NCBI GenBank assembly: GCA_030147505.1
Contig: JASBVG010000025.1
Coordinates: forward strand, 1-64,000
Direction of reading: 5' to 3'
DNA: 64,000 nt
Origin: Tardiphaga sp.
Lineage (GTDB): Bacteria > Pseudomonadota > Alphaproteobacteria > Rhizobiales > Xanthobacteraceae
The first letter of the stretch is position 1. Every line of letters begins with the position of its first letter. Made by a program: the position numbers and the translations under genes. Positions 53,418 through 61,524 of this stretch are shown one piece after another. The notes under the pieces were generated by a model that was not told the origin of the DNA, did no database searches, and saw nothing but the letters and a program-made list of their open reading frames with translations.

Positions 53418-53867
53418 CTAATCCTTCGCCGTAATCATGCACGTCGCCGTCGCATGCGCGCAGAGCTTGCCGTCCTTGTCGGTCAGCACGGCTTCCGTCG
53501 CGGCCATCCGGCGTCCGATGTGAATGATCCTGCCTTCGGCGCGGATCGGCCCAGACGCCGATGTCATGGCGCGGATATAGGTGACTTTGAGATCCACCGT
53601 CGCATAGGGCGTGCCGGCCGGGAGGGCCGTTTGCACCGCCAGCGCGATGGCGCCGTCCAGCATGGTCGCGGCATAACCGCCATGGACGGTGCCAAGGGGA
53701 TTGTAGTGATCCTCGTTGGGCGACGCGATCAACACAACCTTGCCCTGCTCTGCGGACTCACCCTTGATCCCCAGCGTGCGCCCGATGCCACGTGCGAACC
53801 CGCCGGCGGCAAACGCCTGCTGCACAAGCTCGAGGCCGCTGCTCGCGTCCTTCATTCCATCCGTCAT
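53418..53867 (-). CDS. PaaI family hot-dog thioesterase
   Basis: 149-residue thioesterase. The active-site region is NPLGTVHGGYAATMLDGAIA, followed by YATVDLKVTYIRAM and a C-terminal KDGKLCAHATATCMI. It hydrolyses an acyl- or aryl-CoA of unknown identity. ATG 53867 is preferred since GGAGG lies five bases upstream; ATG 53882 is possible. Gene stands alone beside the repeat at 53323-53408. Confidence 0.88.
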   Translation of the reverse strand: MTDGMKDASSGLELVQQAFAAGGFARGIGRTLGIKGESAEQGKVVLIASPNEDHYNPLGTVHGGYAATMLDGAIALAVQTALPAGTPYATVDLKVTYIRAMTSASGPIRAEGRIIHIGRRMAATEAVLTDKDGKLCAHATATCMITAKD

Positions 53868-54138
53868 GTCCGCCTCCGCCATTTCCAGACATCCTTTCGA
53901 GACCGGAATGACAGAGCGCGCCCGTCAAGTCAATATTGTTGACCTCATAACCGACAACGATGACATCAGAACGTGGACTCGTTAGCGTCGAGCCATGGTC
54001 TGATTGAAGCGAGTTGGACGAGGGCTGGTAGTTGGCTGCAAGCTTGTCGTAACGCGTCGCTAAACGACGGTACTCGCATTCAGTTTTGTTGAGTTGGGTC
54101 CGAAGCCGAAGCCTCGACAATGCCTGACGTTGCGGCCG

Positions 54139-54507
54139 TCAAACCTTGTGAATGTCATACTGAAGACGATTGCGCTCGATTTTTTCTCGATGGGTTACTA
54201 CCCAATCGGCCAGATGTCGCACCGTTTGTGACAGTGAAAGTCCGAGCGGAGTCAGCGCATATTCGACCTGCGGCGGTGCGCTGTGGCGAACGGTGCGCTT
54301 CACCATACCGTCTCGTTCCAGAGCCTTAAGCGTTCTGATGAGCATCTGCTGCGAGATACCGTCGACTTTCCGCTTAATTGCGTTGAAGCGCTGGCTTCCA
54401 GATCGAAGCGAGACGACCACTTGGATCGTCCATTTGTCGCCGACGCGGCTGAGCATTTCACTTACCGCCTCGCAGTCAGCTTCCGCCCGATCGGCGGTCA
54501 CATCCAT
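54139..54507 (-). CDS. HxlR family transcriptional regulator
   Basis: 122-residue winged-helix regulator. It has the HxlR layout: CEAVSEMLSRVGDKWTIQVV, the recognition-helix region FNAIKRKVDGISQQMLIRTL, and the wing RTVRHSAPPQVEYALTPLG. AGGAG precedes ATG 54507; the long in-frame extension upstream runs antisense to the GST gene and is not expected to be coding. Divergent from the GST gene, which it probably controls; the Cys near the N-terminus (C12) might act as a redox sensor as in HypR/QorR types. Confidence 0.9.
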   Translation of the reverse strand: MDVTADRAEADCEAVSEMLSRVGDKWTIQVVVSLRSGSQRFNAIKRKVDGISQQMLIRTLKALERDGMVKRTVRHSAPPQVEYALTPLGLSLSQTVRHLADWVVTHREKIERNRLQYDIHKV

Positions 54508-54633
54508 CTGACCTGCTCCTAAAAATATGCTTTTGACGGCTGCATCTAAGTTACATAGCTGGCCGTGGTCAACAATACGGACCCTGTCTCCGAACCGAAG
54601 GTGTCGAGATGGGTCTTCTGCCTGGAGACCACC

Positions 54634-55218
54634 ATGAATCTCATCTACTATCCGGCTGCCTGCAGTTTGGCCGATCACATCGCGCTCATCGAAGCCGGGC
54701 TTCCGTACAAGCTGATTGGCATCGACCGCGAGAAGAAGACTGAAGACGGTCGCGATCTCCTGTCGATCAATCCCAAGGGGTATGTTCCAACTCTTCAGCT
54801 GGACGATGGAACGATCCTGACGGAGAACCAAACTATCTTGACCTATATTGCCGAGCAAAGCGGCAAGCTTCTGCCCAAAGATGGCATTCTCAAGTGGCGG
54901 ACGCTCGAGGCGCTCGCCTTCATGTCCTCCGAAATCCACGGAAACTACATCCCGTTCTTTATGGATTTTCCGGAACCGGAAAAGGTGCGTGCCCGAGAGA
55001 AACTGAGAAAGGCTTTCGCGATCCTTGCAGACCAGATGGGCGAAAAAGCATTCTTGGTGAGCGATATGATGACGATTGCTGATTGTTATCTCTTCTGGGT
55101 CCTGAGGGTGACACCGAAAAGTGGTGTCGAGCTGCAGGAAAATTTGCGGTGCTGCTTCGATCGGATGAAGGCACGCCCCTCCGTGATGCAGGCGCTCGCT
55201 GAGGAGGGATTGAGCTGA
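54634..55218 (+). CDS. Glutathione S-transferase family protein
   Basis: 194-residue GST of beta-like type. N-terminal thioredoxin fold MNLIYYPAACSLADHIALIE with Cys at position 10, as in beta-class enzymes; NPKGYVPTLQLDDG with the cis-Pro; TENQTILTYIAEQ. Helical C-domain with FLVSDMMTIADCYLFWVL. Ribosome-binding site GGAGACCACC. It conjugates or reduces electrophiles with glutathione; the divergent HxlR regulator suggests induction by such stress. Confidence 0.88.
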   Translation: MNLIYYPAACSLADHIALIEAGLPYKLIGIDREKKTEDGRDLLSINPKGYVPTLQLDDGTILTENQTILTYIAEQSGKLLPKDGILKWRTLEALAFMSSEIHGNYIPFFMDFPEPEKVRAREKLRKAFAILADQMGEKAFLVSDMMTIADCYLFWVLRVTPKSGVELQENLRCCFDRMKARPSVMQALAEEGLS

Positions 55219-55334
55219 TCCCGGCCGAGCCGGCGCATGTCCGGTACCGGACATGCGTTTGGCTATGTCCGCTCTTCAGCCGCGGTTGGTAGGTAACCGG
55301 ATATCAGTCGGCCGGCAGTCAATGAGTACATGCC

Positions 55335-55814
55335 CTAATCGCGCGCAGCCTCTGCCATCACGGCGGACCAGGCAGCCTGACTGCCTGCGCCTGCTTTTCT
55401 GAAGGCACGCGCCATGACCTTGCGCTCGTGACCGGACGCGATGCGCTCGATGGCGCGACCGGCCGGCGTCAATTCGAGCAGCTTGAACCGGTGCCGCGCC
55501 GGATCGCGCTTCACGGCCACATAGCCCTCGTCGAGCAGCTGTTTCATGGGGCGATGCAGCGCCTGTTTCGAGATTTGCAGGATCGCCAGCAGATCCGACA
55601 TCGTGATGTCGTCACTACGTAGCACCGTATAGAGAATGCGATGGTGCACGCGCGACAGGCCGACGGTCGCCAGATAATCGTCCGCGGCGCGCGTCATCCC
55701 GCGCCAGCCGAAATACATCAGCGCCAGCGCATCATCGAGCGGATCGAGCTTCTTGAGGGCTATGTCTTGAATTTGCGGGCCGGAGGTGCCCGGTTTGGCG
55801 ACAGATCGGCTCAT
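55335..55814 (-). CDS. MarR family transcriptional regulator
   Basis: 159-residue winged-helix regulator. Core motifs are LATVGLSRVHHRILYTVLRS, MSDLLAILQISKQALHRPMK and the wing LLDEGYVAVKRDPARHRFKL. Divergent from the serine hydrolase gene at 56043 across 228 bp. That gap contains AGTGA (55961-55965) and TCACT (55978-55982), a weak inverted repeat. Ligand and targets unknown. Confidence 0.88.
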   Translation of the reverse strand: MSRSVAKPGTSGPQIQDIALKKLDPLDDALALMYFGWRGMTRAADDYLATVGLSRVHHRILYTVLRSDDITMSDLLAILQISKQALHRPMKQLLDEGYVAVKRDPARHRFKLLELTPAGRAIERIASGHERKVMARAFRKAGAGSQAAWSAVMAEAARD

Positions 55815-56042
55815 GAAGCGCTCGCGACTGGAAAGCAGGATGCGCGTCCGTTGTAGCCCGAACGATGGGCAGCGTCATCCCGGCGACATCATCCTCGGCT
55901 CTTGCCGATCGACTTTCCACATCCGAACCACCTACGCCTGACGCGCGCATCTCACCACAAAGTGACCACATGGCGCATCACTATTGCGCACTCTGTATTC
56001 CGCTTTGCGTTGACATGACCATGGGGGCGACATGGAGTGGCA

Positions 56043-57182
56043 ATGAAGCTGCCGATATCCTTGCCATTACGCGTGCTTGTCGCGCTTGTTTCTCTGACCA
56101 GCGCCGATCTGTCGCCCGCGAGGGCGGACAAGGCCGTCAACGAACAGATCAAACGCATCGTCAACACCGAGCTTGCGTCGAAGGTCGGCAATCACGGCGG
56201 GCTTGCCGTCGCCGTGCACGCGGCCGGGCATACGCAGGTGTTCACCTATGGCTTTGCCGATCAGGCGGCGCAGCGGCGGATGACATCCGACACGCTGTTC
56301 AATCTCGCCTCGGTGCGCAAGCTGTTCGAGGCGACACTGGTGTCGCTCGGATCGATCCGCGGCGAATTCAGCCTCGACGATCCCGCGAGCAAATATGTCC
56401 CCGAACTGACCGGCGACTACGTGAAGCGCATCACCATCGGCCAACTCGCCACCCATACGTCCGGACTGTTGCTCCCGACCGACCATCCGCCATGGCCGAC
56501 CGGCTCTTATTCACTGCCGCGTTTCTTCGAAGCCCTGAACAACTGGACGCCGGGGGCCGGCGTGGAGCCGGGCAAGCAGCGCGTCTATACGCATGCCGGT
56601 TACGTGCTGCTGCAACTCGTGCTGGAGCGCCGCTATGGCCGCCCCATCGGCGAGCTGATTTCCGAACGCATCTTGCAGCCGCTCGGCATGACGGAGACGT
56701 TCCTGCCGGAGCGCGGCCCGGATCATCAGGCCAAGCTGGCGCCGGACGTTCTGGCCCGCGTCGTTCAGGGCTATGACGATGACGGCTCGACCATCGGCCG
56801 GCCCGGCACCCAGCAGGGCTATTACGACTTCCCCGGCACCGGGCAGATGTTCTCCTCGCCGAAGGATCTTGGCATCTTCCTCGCCGCCAGCCTCGACGAC
56901 ATCGTCGACGATCCGCAGCTCCGAGAAGCGCTGAAGATGACCCAGCGTCAGACGTTTGGCGTCAGCAATGATTTCGGCCAGGCCATCGCTTGGGAGAACG
57001 TACACAAGAATGGCATAGAAGTGGTGGACAAGCCAGGCGGGCTGAACAATGCGACGGCCTATATCGGCCTGCTGCCGCAGCAGAAGATGGGCATCGTGAT
57101 CCTCGCCAACCGCGGCGAGTTTCCTTATGAGATCGGACGTTATCGGGTCTTGCCGGAATTGCGGCGGCTGAGGGGGCAATAA
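56043..57182 (+). CDS. Serine hydrolase of the beta-lactamase/class C penicillin-binding family
   Basis: 379-residue secreted or periplasmic protein with a signal-like N-terminus (about 1-28, LRVLVALVSLTSADLSPARA). The nucleophile motif S-x-x-K is S90-VR-K93 in NLASVRKLF. The second motif, Y-x-N in class C lactamases, appears as YTHAGYVLL, with His in place of Asn, and the third, KTG, appears as KPGG. So it is probably an esterase or D-aminopeptidase-like enzyme and not a beta-lactamase. ATG 56043 is preceded by GGAG; a GTG at 56037 overlaps that site. MarR-divergent. Confidence 0.8.
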   Translation: MKLPISLPLRVLVALVSLTSADLSPARADKAVNEQIKRIVNTELASKVGNHGGLAVAVHAAGHTQVFTYGFADQAAQRRMTSDTLFNLASVRKLFEATLVSLGSIRGEFSLDDPASKYVPELTGDYVKRITIGQLATHTSGLLLPTDHPPWPTGSYSLPRFFEALNNWTPGAGVEPGKQRVYTHAGYVLLQLVLERRYGRPIGELISERILQPLGMTETFLPERGPDHQAKLAPDVLARVVQGYDDDGSTIGRPGTQQGYYDFPGTGQMFSSPKDLGIFLAASLDDIVDDPQLREALKMTQRQTFGVSNDFGQAIAWENVHKNGIEVVDKPGGLNNATAYIGLLPQQKMGIVILANRGEFPYEIGRYRVLPELRRLRGQ

Positions 57183-57193
57183 GGTGCAAGGCT

Positions 57194-57228
57194 GCGGGAC
57201 GGGTTGAGCGAAGCGACACCCATCCCGC
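57194..57228. repeat. Short hairpin repeat after the serine hydrolase gene
   Basis: GCGGGACGGGT (57194-57204) pairs with ACCCATCCCGC (57218-57228) with one mismatch; the loop TGAGCGAAGCGAC is a common feature of short intergenic hairpins in this group. Located 12 bp after the stop, it may act as terminator. Confidence 0.6.
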
Positions 57229-57274
57229 GCGCTACGAACTGGCGCTTTTCGGCGCACAATGCTTGGATGCTTCC

Positions 57275-58000
57275 ATGCGCATCCTGCTGATCAATCCCAA
57301 CACTACCGAAAGCGTCACCGCTTTGGTCGCACAGCACGTGACGGCCGTCGCCGGCGATACGGCAACCTTCATTCCCGTCACCGGCCGTTTCGGCGCGCGC
57401 TACATTTCGACACGGGCATCGGCGGCGATCGCCGCGCATGCGGCGCTCGACGCTTATGCGGTGCATGGCGCGGGATGCGATGCCGTCTATCTCGCCTGCT
57501 TCGGCGATCCCGGTCTGATGGCGCTGCGCGAAGTCGCCGACATCCCTGTTGTCGGCATGGCAGAAGCGTCCTGCATCGAAGCCGCCGGCCGCGGCCGCTT
57601 CGCCATCGTCACCGGCGGCGCGCTGTGGGGGCCGATGCTGACTGAATTCGTTACCAGCATCGGTCTTGCCAACAAGCTCACTGGCGTCCGCACCATTGCG
57701 CCTACAGGCGGCGAGATTGCGCGCGATCCCGATGCGGCCCTTGCCTCGCTCGCAAGTGCCTGCACGACCTGTGCAACGGAGGACGGCGCCGAGGTCGTGA
57801 TTCTCGGCGGCGCCGCGCTGGCTGGTCTCGCAGAACGCATCAAGACGCATGTGCCGGTGCCTGTACTCTGTTCCGTCGCCGCCGGCACCCATGCCGCCGT
57901 CTCCGCCGCAAAACGACAGCACGATGACGCCGCGTCACCGCCCGCGTTGGAGAGCGCGGGCCTCGGCGCGGAACTCACGACACTTCTCCAACGGAAATAA
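57275..58000 (+). CDS. Aspartate/glutamate racemase superfamily protein (hydantoin racemase-like), one catalytic Cys missing
   Basis: 241-residue protein. N-terminal MRILLINPNTTESVTALVAQ is typical of the hydantoin racemase branch. The first catalytic Cys is present in VYLACFGDPGLMAL. At the second site, usually G-C-A-G-M, the sequence is VVILGGAALAGL, so the second Cys is replaced by Gly. A further Cys occurs downstream in PVLCSVAAG. With one Cys it may be a decarboxylase-like enzyme (as in arylmalonate decarboxylase) or inactive as a racemase. The start is chosen at ATG 57275; TTG 57263 is possible. Confidence 0.75.
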   Translation: MRILLINPNTTESVTALVAQHVTAVAGDTATFIPVTGRFGARYISTRASAAIAAHAALDAYAVHGAGCDAVYLACFGDPGLMALREVADIPVVGMAEASCIEAAGRGRFAIVTGGALWGPMLTEFVTSIGLANKLTGVRTIAPTGGEIARDPDAALASLASACTTCATEDGAEVVILGGAALAGLAERIKTHVPVPVLCSVAAGTHAAVSAAKRQHDDAASPPALESAGLGAELTTLLQRK

Positions 58001-58082
58001 AATATCGCCATCCTGCCGTGTTCGGACTGTCATGACGCGCGCCTAGGCTTGTACGCGTTCAACTCATTTTCAGGAGCGGGTC

Positions 58083-58316
58083 ATGGAATTGAAAGCGGGC
58101 GACGTTGTGATGCTGAAATCGGGCGGCATGCCGCTCACCGTTGCCGATGTCGACGGCGACGATATCGAATGCGTGTGGCTGGGCGAGGAAGGCGATCTGT
58201 TCCGCGAAACGCTGCCGCGTGCCGTGCTCGAAATCGCCCTCGTCATCCCGAACGAGGATGAAGACGACGAGGACGAAGAGGAAGACGAGGAAGAAGAGCG
58301 CGCCAAGGTGGCTTGA
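58083..58316 (+). CDS. DUF2158 (YodC-like) protein with acidic tail
   Basis: 77-residue protein. The core MELKAGDVVMLKSGGMPLTV then ECVWLGEEGDLFRETLP matches DUF2158/YodC small proteins of unknown function. The last third is almost all Asp and Glu (about residues 57-72), an unusual poly-acidic tail ending in RAKVA. AGGAGCGGGTC precedes the ATG. Cytoplasmic; its function is unknown. Confidence 0.82.
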   Translation: MELKAGDVVMLKSGGMPLTVADVDGDDIECVWLGEEGDLFRETLPRAVLEIALVIPNEDEDDEDEEEDEEEERAKVA

Positions 58317-58320
58317 TTCT

Positions 58321-58452
58321 CTCGTGTCCCGGACGCGATGCGGAGCACAGTCCGTTTCGAGAACCGGGACCGCCACAAACTCTGGGCCTCGTACACGGTC
58401 CCGGGCTCCGCGGAGCGGCATGAAGAATGCTGCACCGCGTCCGGGACACGAG
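58321..58452. repeat. 132-bp inverted repeat with perfect 17-bp ends
   Basis: CTCGTGTCCCGGACGCG (58321-58337) and CGCGTCCGGGACACGAG (58436-58452) are perfectly complementary ends. The middle holds further pairing around GGGAC/GTCCC and GCTCC/GGAGC. This is a repeat type familiar from Bradyrhizobium relatives. It fills the 137-bp gap between the DUF2158 and cca genes. Confidence 0.8.
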
Positions 58453-58453
58453 A

Positions 58454-59710
58454 TCACAATCGATGATCGTGCTTGAAGCGGGCTATCGTCTGGTCGGCGA
58501 TGACCGTGATCACATCGACTTCCATCGGGAAGTCGTTCGCCATCCATGCATCCTCCGCCAGCGCCAGTACGTGGCCGAGTGCGGGCCCCTTGGCGATCCC
58601 GCGGGCCATGAAGTCGGCGGCCTTGAGCGGAAAGACCGGCGGCGTCCAGCGTTCGGGCAGCGCGATGAGTTGCTTCCATTCGGCCGCGTCGTCACCTCGG
58701 CCATCGCGCGCCCAGGCCAGCAGCATGCGGCTGCGATAGCGCTGAACACCGAGGCGATACAGCCGTTGGCGAGCGCGTGCCTCGTCCATGCCCTTCAGCC
58801 GCCACCAGCGATGCCCCATGGAATCCAGTGCCTTGTTCTCCTCTTTGGTGAGACGCAGGCGCTTCGTCAGTCGCTTGGCATCTTCCGTCACGGCGATGCC
58901 GAGCGCGCCGAGCCGCAATATGGCGTTGGGCGCGAGCCCGAGCTGATGCTCGATACCGATCATCTTCCCGAGTGGCCCGAGATAGGTGACGCCGCCGCAG
59001 ATGCGCAGCATCAGCCCGGCATCAATCATCGCCTCAGTCGCCGCAAGGGCACCGGGCGCAACCAATAATTTCAGCAGCTCCATGCGGATGCGTTCGGCCG
59101 AGAGACCGGCCATGCCATCACGCCCCCGGATCGAGGCGAGATAACCTTCGCGGTCCGGAGCGCCAGCGCCATAGGCGGCATGAATGCGGAAGAAGCGCAG
59201 GATGCGTAAGTAATCCTCGGCAATGCGCCGGTCGGGGGCACCGATGAAGCGCACCCGCTTCTCGTCCACATCCGGCAGGCCTCCGACATAGTCATGCACC
59301 ACACCATCGATGGACGCAGACAGGCCGTTCATCGTGAAATCGCGCCTCGTGGCATCGCGCTGCCAGTCGCGGCCGAACACCACCTTGGCCTTGCGGCCGA
59401 AGGTCTCGACGTCCTCGCGCAGCGTGGTGACTTCGACAGGCGCGCCTTCGACCACCAGCGTCACCGTGCCGTGCTCGATGCCTGTCGGCACGCTCTTGTA
59501 CCCGACCGCCTTCGCGCGGCGGACGACTTCTTCGGGCACGGCCGTGGTTGCGATATCGATCTCGCCGACTTCGAGGCCCATCAGCGCATTGCGCACGGCG
59601 CCGCCGACCGCGCGCGCTTCCTCGCCATTGCCGTTCAGCAAGGCGAGCACGCGGCCGGCCGGGCCGGCGGTCAGCCACGGCGCATCGGTGAGCTGCCGCC
59701 GCTCGGTCAT
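58454..59710 (-). CDS. cca: CCA tRNA nucleotidyltransferase
   Basis: 418-residue class II nucleotidyltransferase that adds or repairs the 3' CCA of tRNAs. GGAVRNALMG and EIDIATTAVPEEVVRRA form the catalytic head (the first acid of the D-x-D is Glu here), RRDFTMNGL follows, and the RNA-binding C-terminus includes RILRFFRIHAAYG. ATG 59710 overlaps the DUF6111 stop by 4 bp; the frame upstream to 60067 is antisense to other genes. Last gene of the 61283-58454 operon. Confidence 0.93.
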   Translation of the reverse strand: MTERRQLTDAPWLTAGPAGRVLALLNGNGEEARAVGGAVRNALMGLEVGEIDIATTAVPEEVVRRAKAVGYKSVPTGIEHGTVTLVVEGAPVEVTTLREDVETFGRKAKVVFGRDWQRDATRRDFTMNGLSASIDGVVHDYVGGLPDVDEKRVRFIGAPDRRIAEDYLRILRFFRIHAAYGAGAPDREGYLASIRGRDGMAGLSAERIRMELLKLLVAPGALAATEAMIDAGLMLRICGGVTYLGPLGKMIGIEHQLGLAPNAILRLGALGIAVTEDAKRLTKRLRLTKEENKALDSMGHRWWRLKGMDEARARQRLYRLGVQRYRSRMLLAWARDGRGDDAAEWKQLIALPERWTPPVFPLKAADFMARGIAKGPALGHVLALAEDAWMANDFPMEVDVITVIADQTIARFKHDHRL

Positions 59711-59970
59711 TTGTTCTGCCCCGGCACGAGCTTGCCGTTTTCCATATGCGCCGGCGTATAGGTCGCCGTCGGCCCCGCGCCGGAGAAATGCGCGAGGAGG
59801 ATCAGGCTGATGATCACCAGCGCAAAGGCCGAGATCAGGAGCTTGAGCACGACGCGCGCCGGCCACGAGGTCTGCTCCGCCACGCCCTTCGATGTCGCCA
59901 GCAGAAACAGCACATAGAGGACGAACGGAATCAGGAAGATGCCGACTTCGGTGAGCACCGCGCGAATCAT
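59707..59970 (-). CDS. DUF6111 family small membrane protein
   Basis: 87-residue protein with two membrane helices: VGIFLIPFVLYVLFLLATS at about 8-27 and VLKLLISAFALVIISLILLA at about 41-60. The C-terminal GPTATYTPAHMENGKLVPGQ is the conserved tail of DUF6111 proteins, which lie beside cca in many alphaproteobacteria. 4-bp overlaps with both neighbours. Function unknown. Confidence 0.85.
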   Translation of the reverse strand: MIRAVLTEVGIFLIPFVLYVLFLLATSKGVAEQTSWPARVVLKLLISAFALVIISLILLAHFSGAGPTATYTPAHMENGKLVPGQNK

Positions 59971-60659
59971 TTCTGCACAATCCGCTCATACAGCACGCGC
60001 AGAATGCCTGCAGTCGCGCCCCAGATGTAACGCTCCGCAAACGGCATCGCGTAGTAGGAGCGCTCAATGCCGCGAAAGTCCTTGCTGTGGACCTGATGAT
60101 TGTTCGGATTCATCAGGAACGACAGCGGCACCTCGAAAGCACTCTCGACTTCGTTTTCGTTGATGGTGAGGTTGAACCCCGGCCGCACGCGAGCCACCGT
60201 GGGCAGAATGCGGAAGCCGAACCCGGTCGCATAGAGATCGAGATAGCCGATGGGGTCGACGAAGGAGCGATCCAGCCCGATTTCCTCCTCTGCCTCGCGC
60301 AAGGCGGCCTCGAGCGGCGATGCATCAGTCGCGTCGATCTTGCCGCCGGGAAAGGAGATTTGTCCGGCATGATCGTTCAGGTGCGCAGAGCGCTGCGTCA
60401 ATAGCACTGTCGGCTGTTCATGCTCGACAATGCCGATCAGCACCGCCGCAGGGCGGATCGGCCGCTCCTGCGCGACGATCTGGATCATCCGGTCGTTACC
60501 GGCATCGCCGGTGACCGGGATGATGCTGGCGTCGGTCAAACCCGACGGGACGTCGAACGACAGGCGCGCTTTGGCGCGGGCGAAAAATTCGGCCGAACTC
60601 AATTCCCCCGAACCGGCATCCGCTGCGGGCGCATCCGTCTTCAGCATCGAACTAGTCAA
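59967..60659 (-). CDS. CoA pyrophosphatase (Nudix hydrolase)
   Basis: 230-residue Nudix enzyme. The CoA-pyrophosphatase motif VLLTQRSAHLNDHAGQISFP precedes the Nudix box GGKIDATDASPLEAALREAE-EEIG, read as G-x5-D and RE-x2-EE-x-G. It hydrolyses CoA or its derivatives to phosphopantetheine and ADP. Start is a TTG at 60659 with GAGGGG upstream; ATG 60647 is an alternative. Confidence 0.9.
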   Translation of the reverse strand: MTSSMLKTDAPAADAGSGELSSAEFFARAKARLSFDVPSGLTDASIIPVTGDAGNDRMIQIVAQERPIRPAAVLIGIVEHEQPTVLLTQRSAHLNDHAGQISFPGGKIDATDASPLEAALREAEEEIGLDRSFVDPIGYLDLYATGFGFRILPTVARVRPGFNLTINENEVESAFEVPLSFLMNPNNHQVHSKDFRGIERSYYAMPFAERYIWGATAGILRVLYERIVQK

Positions 60660-60680
60660 TCACGCCCCTCGACTGCAATC

Positions 60681-61283
60681 TTACGTAGCTTGCCTGACTT
60701 GCTCGGCATCCGCCATCGCAAAAAAAACGCCTGACGACGCGATGCCGAACATCGCCGATCCACCGACCATCCGCTCCTCGCCCATGTCAACAAGATCGTA
60801 ATAGATCGCCCGCGTCACCTTGGCCCACAGATCTGCGCGAACATGCAGATAAGGCGTCAGACCGCCGTCTTCCGCCTCCTCGAAGCGGAGCTTGTGGCCC
60901 TCGTCGCAGGTGACCCAATCATCTACATTGGTGCGGAATTTGAGCACGGTACCGGACGCATCCTGTTCCTTCTGCATCTCGACGGCGAGGAAGGGCGCAT
61001 CGTCCACCGCGATGCCGACTTTCTCCACCGGAGTGACAAGGAAGTATTTGCCATCTTCCCGCTTCAGAATCGTCGAGAACAGCCGCACCAGCGCCGGCCG
61101 GCCGATCGGGGTGCCGGTATAGAACCACGTACCGTCCGCGGCGATTCGCATGTCGAGATCGCCGCAAAACGGTGGATTCCACAGATGCACGGGGGGCAAC
61201 CCTTTGCCCTCTCTGGCACCGTCCTTGGCCGCGGCAGCCAATCCGTCCAGCCCCTGCGCGGTGTCCTGCCCTTGCTTCGCCAT
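60681..61283 (-). CDS. DUF1285 family protein
   Basis: 200-residue protein of the DUF1285 family, conserved next to CoA pyrophosphatase and cca genes in alphaproteobacteria. Recognised by PPVHLWNPPFCGDLDMRIAA, TWFYTGTPIGRPALVRLFST, REDGKYFLVTPVEKVGI and the Asp-rich NVDDWVTCDEGHKLRF region. Cytoplasmic, function unknown. ATG 61283 has AGGG upstream. First gene of a four-gene operon, divergent from the MoxR gene. Confidence 0.88.
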   Translation of the reverse strand: MAKQGQDTAQGLDGLAAAAKDGAREGKGLPPVHLWNPPFCGDLDMRIAADGTWFYTGTPIGRPALVRLFSTILKREDGKYFLVTPVEKVGIAVDDAPFLAVEMQKEQDASGTVLKFRTNVDDWVTCDEGHKLRFEEAEDGGLTPYLHVRADLWAKVTRAIYYDLVDMGEERMVGGSAMFGIASSGVFFAMADAEQVRQAT

Positions 61284-61524
61284 TGTTTGCCCTGACCTTA
61301 CCTGTCGCCACTCTGGCACGAGGTATGCACGTCTTGAAACGTGCGGTGCCGGTTTCCAACTCGCCACAACGTGATGCAGTTCATAGCCGCATCCCGATAT
61401 TGTGGGGATAGTTTAATTCAACAAATACATGGCCTTCGCTTAAGTCTAGCATCAGGCTTGTGGAATATTGAGACAAGATCCGGCGGCGCTGGTTGCGAGC
61501 GCCGTTCACCCGAAGGAGCAGTTG

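Noticed and set aside
56043..57182. AmpC-type beta-lactamase resistance gene
   Set aside because: The Y-x-N and K-T-G motifs are both altered, so resistance function is not supported.
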